The notes under the pieces: generated by a model
Told to the model about the DNA's origin: nothing
The model's database searches: none
Seen by the model: only the letters and a program-made list of their open reading frames with translations
Assembly (NCBI GenBank): GCA_035546355.1
Contig: DATKEH010000122.1
Location: forward strand, 1 to 8,560
DNA: 8,560 bases
DNA from: DATKEH01 sp035546355
Lineage (GTDB): Bacteria > Acidobacteriota > Thermoanaerobaculia > Multivoradales > JAIOJS01
Direction: 5' to 3'
Shown: piece after piece, positions 5,490-8,560 of the stretch
Layout: each line of letters starts with the position of its first letter
Numbering within the stretch: the stretch's first letter is position 1
Position numbers and translations under genes: made by a program

Positions 5490-5545
5490 CGCCTATGATA
5501 CGTACAGTACCCTAATTGGGTTGCAGAAGCGGTGGAACTCCGAGG
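5490..5545. promoter_or_regulatory. Divergent promoter/operator between the hydrolase and GntR genes
   Basis: This 56-base gap holds the most AT-rich run in the window (about 5494-5517). It contains TATGAT at 5494-5499 and TACAGT at 5503-5508 (plus strand) as -10 candidates for the GntR gene. On the minus strand TATCAT (5500-5495) and TACTGT (5509-5504) are candidates for the hydrolase gene. An inverted repeat GTAC-A-GTAC at 5502-5510 overlaps these hexamers, and a second imperfect one, CCC-TAATT-GGG, lies at 5510-5520. Binding of the GntR dimer at the repeat would block both promoters. The assignment as its operator is inference. Confidence 0.5.
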
Positions 5546-6511
5546 ATGCCCGAGCGCACGCTACCCACCAACACCAGGGCCCAGACCCAAGCCGACCGGC
5601 TGCTGCGCCACTGCGTGTACCTGATCGCCACCGGCAAGTGGTCGCCGGGAGACCGCTTGCCGTCGATCCGCGAGACGCGCCGCGACTGGGGGCTGAACCA
5701 GCTGACCGTGCAACAGGCCTATCGGCGTCTGGCGGCGGTCGGTCTGGTCGAGAGTCGTCCCCGCTCCGGCTACTACGTGGCTGGGGGGGGCGCCCTGGAG
5801 CGGCTCTCCCGCCACCGCTACGAGCTGGCAAATCTGCACCGCAGCGTGGCGGAGGTGATCCGCGGCCATTGCGACCTGTCGCTGCTCGGCGTGCTGCGCT
5901 ACCTGGCACAGCTCGAGGAGATCGAGCGGACGCGGGAACCGGAGGTGGCGTTCGTCGAATGCACCGCCACCCAGGCGGCGGCCCATGCGGCCGAGATCGC
6001 CCGCCGCCTCGGGATCCCGGTGCTGCCGCTGACGACCGCCCAGATCGCGGGGCGGCGGGAACGGCTGCCGTCCGCCGTGCGTCGCCTGCTGACCTCGGCG
6101 TTCCATCTCGACGAGCTCCGCCCGCTGCAACGCGTCCCGGCGCTGACGGTCTCGGTGGTGCCGATCGAGGTCTCTCCCCAGGCGGTGGCCGGCGTCGGCA
6201 GCCGGGAGATCCTGCTGCTCGAACAAGAGGAGAGCATGGCGGCGCACATCGCCGAGGACACCGCGCGGCTCCTCGGCGCGGACCGGGTACGCACCCGTTT
6301 GACCGACGACCCGGCGGCCGAGCTCGCACGGCTCCTCGGCGCGGCGCAGCGTTCCGGCGGGCCGATCGCCCTGCTCTCGCCGCGATTGTGGGGACGCCTC
6401 GACGAGCGCTGGCGGGGCGACGAGCGGGTGCGCGAGGCCTCCTTCCGCATCGCCGAGGACGGGTGGGCGGCGATCGCCGAAGCGGTGGGATTGCCCTTGT
6501 CGCTGCCCTGA
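5546..6511 (+). CDS. GntR-family transcriptional regulator
   Basis: This 321-residue protein begins with a winged helix-turn-helix of the GntR family (about residues 10-80): ADRLLRHCVYLIATGKWSPGDRLPSIRE, then LNQLTVQQAYRRLAAVGLVESRPRSGYYV, all hallmark positions. After a Gly-rich linker, residues of about 90-320 form an effector domain with alternating strands and helices (VAFVECTATQAAAHAAEIARRLGIPVLPL, then LLTSAFHLDEL). It resembles the periplasmic-binding-like ligand domains seen in some GntR regulators, rather than an aminotransferase (MocR) or UTRA domain. The ligand is unknown. The ATG at 5546 places the wHTH at the usual distance from the N-terminus. A TTG at 5516 is in frame but would add ten unrelated residues. 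It is divergent from the hydrolase gene, which suggests autoregulation and control of that gene. A run of eight G at 5783-5790 lies in the linker. Confidence 0.87.
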   Translation: MPERTLPTNTRAQTQADRLLRHCVYLIATGKWSPGDRLPSIRETRRDWGLNQLTVQQAYRRLAAVGLVESRPRSGYYVAGGGALERLSRHRYELANLHRSVAEVIRGHCDLSLLGVLRYLAQLEEIERTREPEVAFVECTATQAAAHAAEIARRLGIPVLPLTTAQIAGRRERLPSAVRRLLTSAFHLDELRPLQRVPALTVSVVPIEVSPQAVAGVGSREILLLEQEESMAAHIAEDTARLLGADRVRTRLTDDPAAELARLLGAAQRSGGPIALLSPRLWGRLDERWRGDERVREASFRIAEDGWAAIAEAVGLPLSLP

Positions 6512-6540
6512 ACCGCGGCGGCTGCGGAGCGGCGAGCGGC

Positions 6541-6546
6541 TATAGT
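6541..6546 (+). promoter_or_regulatory. -10 element (TATAGT) for the metalloprotease gene
   Basis: TATAGT is a near-consensus -10 hexamer in GC-rich flanks, 29 bases before the ATG at 6576. A transcript starting near 6553 would include the strong Shine-Dalgarno sequence GGAGGA at 6565-6570, five bases before the start. No matching -35 is obvious. The gene therefore has its own promoter and is not simply read through from the GntR gene. Confidence 0.55.
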
Positions 6547-6575
6547 GGGCTCCCCCAGCCGACCGGAGGATCCCC

Positions 6576-8560
6576 ATGCCGACAGCCCGCCCCCGTGCTC
6601 TCCCCCTCTCCCTGGCGATCGCCGTGCTGACGGCGGCCTGCAGCGCGGCGCCGTCGGCCACCGTCAGGCCCGGCGCGGCCGCCGCCGAGCCCGGGGCCGG
6701 CGGCGGCGAAGGCGCCAAGCCTCTCGCCGAAGTGGTGCGCGGGACCGAGGAGGTGAGCGGGCTGGTGACCTTCTATCGGCGGCCCGGCAAGCTCTGGGCC
6801 GCGGTGCCGCGGGAGCTGCTGGGAGTGCCGCTCGGGCTGGGGGTGGTGCTGGTCAACGCCGCCGGCGACTGGATGCCGCGCGGCACGACCTTGGACAACT
6901 CCCTCGTCGTCTGGCGCCAGGTGGGAGACCGGCTGGTCCTCGAGAAGCGCAGCCACGAGTTCCGCACCGCCGCGGACTCGCCGCTGCGGCCCACCGTCGA
7001 GGCCACCTTCCCCCCGTCGCCGGTGTTCCTCGCCGATCTCGAGCGCGTCGCCGGCCAGCCGGCGCCCCTGCTGGTCGACGCCTCCCGCCTCTTCGGCGTC
7101 GAGCTGGCGGAGCTGCTGCCGGCGGAATCGGGCTTCGCCACGTCGCCGGAGGACGCCACCCTGGTGTCGCTGCAGGCCTTCCCCGACAACGTCGTCGCGC
7201 GGGTCGCCTACCGCTTCCGCCGCCAGCCGGGGAAGGCGGGCGACGCGGCCGGCGGCCGGCGTCTGGGCCACCGCCGCACCACGCGCCTGGCCGATCCCCG
7301 GGTCCTCGAAGTGCTGGTCGAATACCACCTCTACCGCCTGCCCGAGGACGGCTTCCGGCCGCGCTTCGCCGACCCGCGGATCGGCACCTTCGTCCACTCC
7401 TACAAGGACTACACCGACGTCGACCGCCGCGACAGCGCCTTCCGTCACCTCGCCCTGCGCTGGGACGTCCGCCCCTCCGACCCCGGCCAGCCGGTGTCCC
7501 CGGCGGTCGAGCCGATCACCTTCTACGTCGACCACGGGGTGCCGGCCGAGTGGCGGCCGCTGATCCACGAGGCCACCCTGTGGTGGAACCGCGCCTTCGA
7601 GAAGGTCGGGATCCGCGACGCCATCCGCGTGCTCGACCGGCCCGACGACCCGCAGTGGGACCCGGCGGACCTGCGCCACTCGATGATCTGGTGGAACCTG
7701 ACCGACGATCTCAACTTCTCCGGCATGGCGGGGCCCAATCTCTCGGACCCGCGTACCGGCAAGGTGCTCAAGGCCAACGTCTGGATCAACGGCGAGTTCC
7801 CCTCCTTCACCCTGCACCGCTACCTGGTCTACGCCTGGTGGCGGGCGCCCACCCCGGGAGCCGAGGCCGGCTTCCACGCCGGCCTCGCCGCCGAGCGCGC
7901 CGCGGCGCTGCGCGAGCTGCGGCGCCAGCGCCACTTCTGCGACCGCGCCGCCTCGTTCTCCAGCCAGATCGCCTTCGCGCGGCTGGTGCTGCAGGCGCGC
8001 GGCATCCTCGAGCCCGGCACCCCCGAGGCCGAGCGCTTCGCCCGCGAGGCGTTCCAGGAGCTGATCGCGCACGAGATCGGTCACGCCCTCGGCTTCCCCC
8101 ACAACTGGAAGGCGAGCCTGGTGGCGAGCCCGCAGGCGGTGGCGTCCGGGCGCCTCACCGGCCGCGCCGACGAGCAGCCCTTCTCCACCTCGGTGATGGA
8201 CTACGACCCGATCTACCTGGCGCCGAAGGGAGCGCCGCAGGGGGACTACTTCCTGCGCGAGGTCGGGGCCTACGACGACCTCGCGGTCGAGTACCTGTAC
8301 CGCCCGTTCCCGCATCTGTCGGCCGCGGACGAGGCGCGCCAGCTCGACCGCATCGCCGCCCGCGCCGAGGTGGAGCCGGGCCTGGTCTACGACGGCGGCG
8401 AGCTCTCCGACATCGACCCCACCTCCAGCGCCGACGACTTCGGCTCCGACCCGCTGGCCTTCGCCGAGACGCGCCTGCTGATGCTGCGCCAGGAGGTGCT
8501 GCCGCGCCTGCCGGAGCTGGTGCTCGCCGAGGGGCACGGCTACGAGCTGCTGCGCCAGGC
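6576..8560 (+). CDS. Lipoprotein zinc metalloprotease, DUF5117/DUF4953 type (3' partial)
   Basis: 661 complete codons are visible and the frame is open at the window edge; relatives are usually 800-900 residues, so about 200 are missing. A signal peptide with hydrophobic core LPLSLAIAVLTAA precedes Cys22, so it is probably an exported lipoprotein. Next comes a low-complexity Ala/Gly/Pro stretch to about 50. A DUF5117-like region follows from about 58 (VSGLVTFYRRPGKLWAAVP). The catalytic DUF4953-like region begins near 314 (ITFYVDHGVPAEWRPLIHEA) and carries DPRTGKVLKANVWI. The zinc site is HEIGHALGFPH (His499, Glu500, His503, His509), the extended metzincin motif HExxHxxGxxH, and SVMDY with Met541 looks like the Met-turn. 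It would degrade proteins or peptides at the cell envelope. The ATG at 6576 is fixed by GGAGGA five bases upstream. Confidence 0.9.
   Translation, partial: MPTARPRALPLSLAIAVLTAACSAAPSATVRPGAAAAEPGAGGGEGAKPLAEVVRGTEEVSGLVTFYRRPGKLWAAVPRELLGVPLGLGVVLVNAAGDWMPRGTTLDNSLVVWRQVGDRLVLEKRSHEFRTAADSPLRPTVEATFPPSPVFLADLERVAGQPAPLLVDASRLFGVELAELLPAESGFATSPEDATLVSLQAFPDNVVARVAYRFRRQPGKAGDAAGGRRLGHRRTTRLADPRVLEVLVEYHLYRLPEDGFRPRFADPRIGTFVHSYKDYTDVDRRDSAFRHLALRWDVRPSDPGQPVSPAVEPITFYVDHGVPAEWRPLIHEATLWWNRAFEKVGIRDAIRVLDRPDDPQWDPADLRHSMIWWNLTDDLNFSGMAGPNLSDPRTGKVLKANVWINGEFPSFTLHRYLVYAWWRAPTPGAEAGFHAGLAAERAAALRELRRQRHFCDRAASFSSQIAFARLVLQARGILEPGTPEAERFAREAFQELIAHEIGHALGFPHNWKASLVASPQAVASGRLTGRADEQPFSTSVMDYDPIYLAPKGAPQGDYFLREVGAYDDLAVEYLYRPFPHLSAADEARQLDRIAARAEVEPGLVYDGGELSDIDPTSSADDFGSDPLAFAETRLLMLRQEVLPRLPELVLAEGHGYELLRQ

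Noticed and set aside
5561..6718. Minus-strand open frame of 385 codons over the GntR gene
   Set aside because: It is the antisense shadow of a clear GntR regulator and also extends into the metalloprotease start.
6540..8537. Minus-strand open frame of 665 codons lying opposite the metalloprotease gene
   Set aside because: It is an antisense shadow typical of GC-rich genes: the composition is Gly/Arg/Val/Gln-rich with no domain, while the plus strand has a signal peptide, an HExxHxxGxxH site and a Met-turn.
1..8560. CRISPR arrays, tRNA or rRNA genes, insertion-sequence ends, integrase or prophage genes
   Set aside because: I looked on both strands and saw no spaced identical repeats, cloverleaf-type sequences, transposase motifs or terminal inverted repeats.

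Overview
The window is uniformly GC-rich (about 70% by eye, with strong G/C at third codon positions) and densely packed with bacterial genes on both strands. The gene content is an acidobacterial- or deltaproteobacterial-like mix: a secreted DUF5117/DUF4953-type zinc metalloprotease, a DksA/TraR zinc-finger protein, a DUF1499 membrane protein, a BON lipoprotein and a stand-alone 5'-3' exonuclease. An Acidobacteriota origin (for example Thermoanaerobaculia) is my best guess. It is inference only, because no rRNA or other marker gene is present. I see no tRNA, rRNA, CRISPR array, insertion sequence or integrase.

Layout. 1-174 is the C-terminal end of an unrecognised gene. 271-1115 is a minimal-nucleotidyltransferase/HEPN toxin-antitoxin pair of the MntA/HepT type. 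The HepT frame is broken by a one-base shift near 775-790, and MntA appears to lack its third catalytic aspartate. Directly downstream, 1131 onward encodes a small acidic protein whose frame lacks a stop at its natural end and runs on into the opposing gene. 1561-2331 (minus) is a three-helix membrane protein with a DUF1499 domain. Divergent from it, 2516-4159 (plus) holds a FEN/Pol I-type 5'-3' exonuclease, a DksA/TraR-like zinc-finger protein starting 6 bases after it, and a small BON-domain lipoprotein. 4194-5489 (minus) is a membrane-anchored or lipid-anchored alpha/beta hydrolase. It is divergent across a 56-base AT-rich gap from a GntR regulator (5546-6511), which makes the hydrolase the obvious candidate target of that regulator. 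6576 to the window end is a lipoprotein zinc metalloprotease of the metzincin type, cut off by the edge. No gene-free stretch exceeds 300 bases.

Working together. Two units look functionally coupled: the MntA/HepT pair, where the antitoxin kinase-like enzyme would adenylylate the toxin, and the GntR/hydrolase divergon. The exonuclease and DksA-like genes are adjacent and may be co-transcribed, but no shared pathway is evident. A recurring promoter layout is visible: TAnnnT hexamers lie 7-8 bases before the start codons of mntA, the DUF1499 gene and the dksA-like gene, which suggests leaderless transcripts. I do not see a clearly new multi-gene system. The observations most worth a second look are the decaying or mis-sequenced toxin-antitoxin locus with its acidic neighbour, the leaderless promoter pattern, and the GntR operator region.
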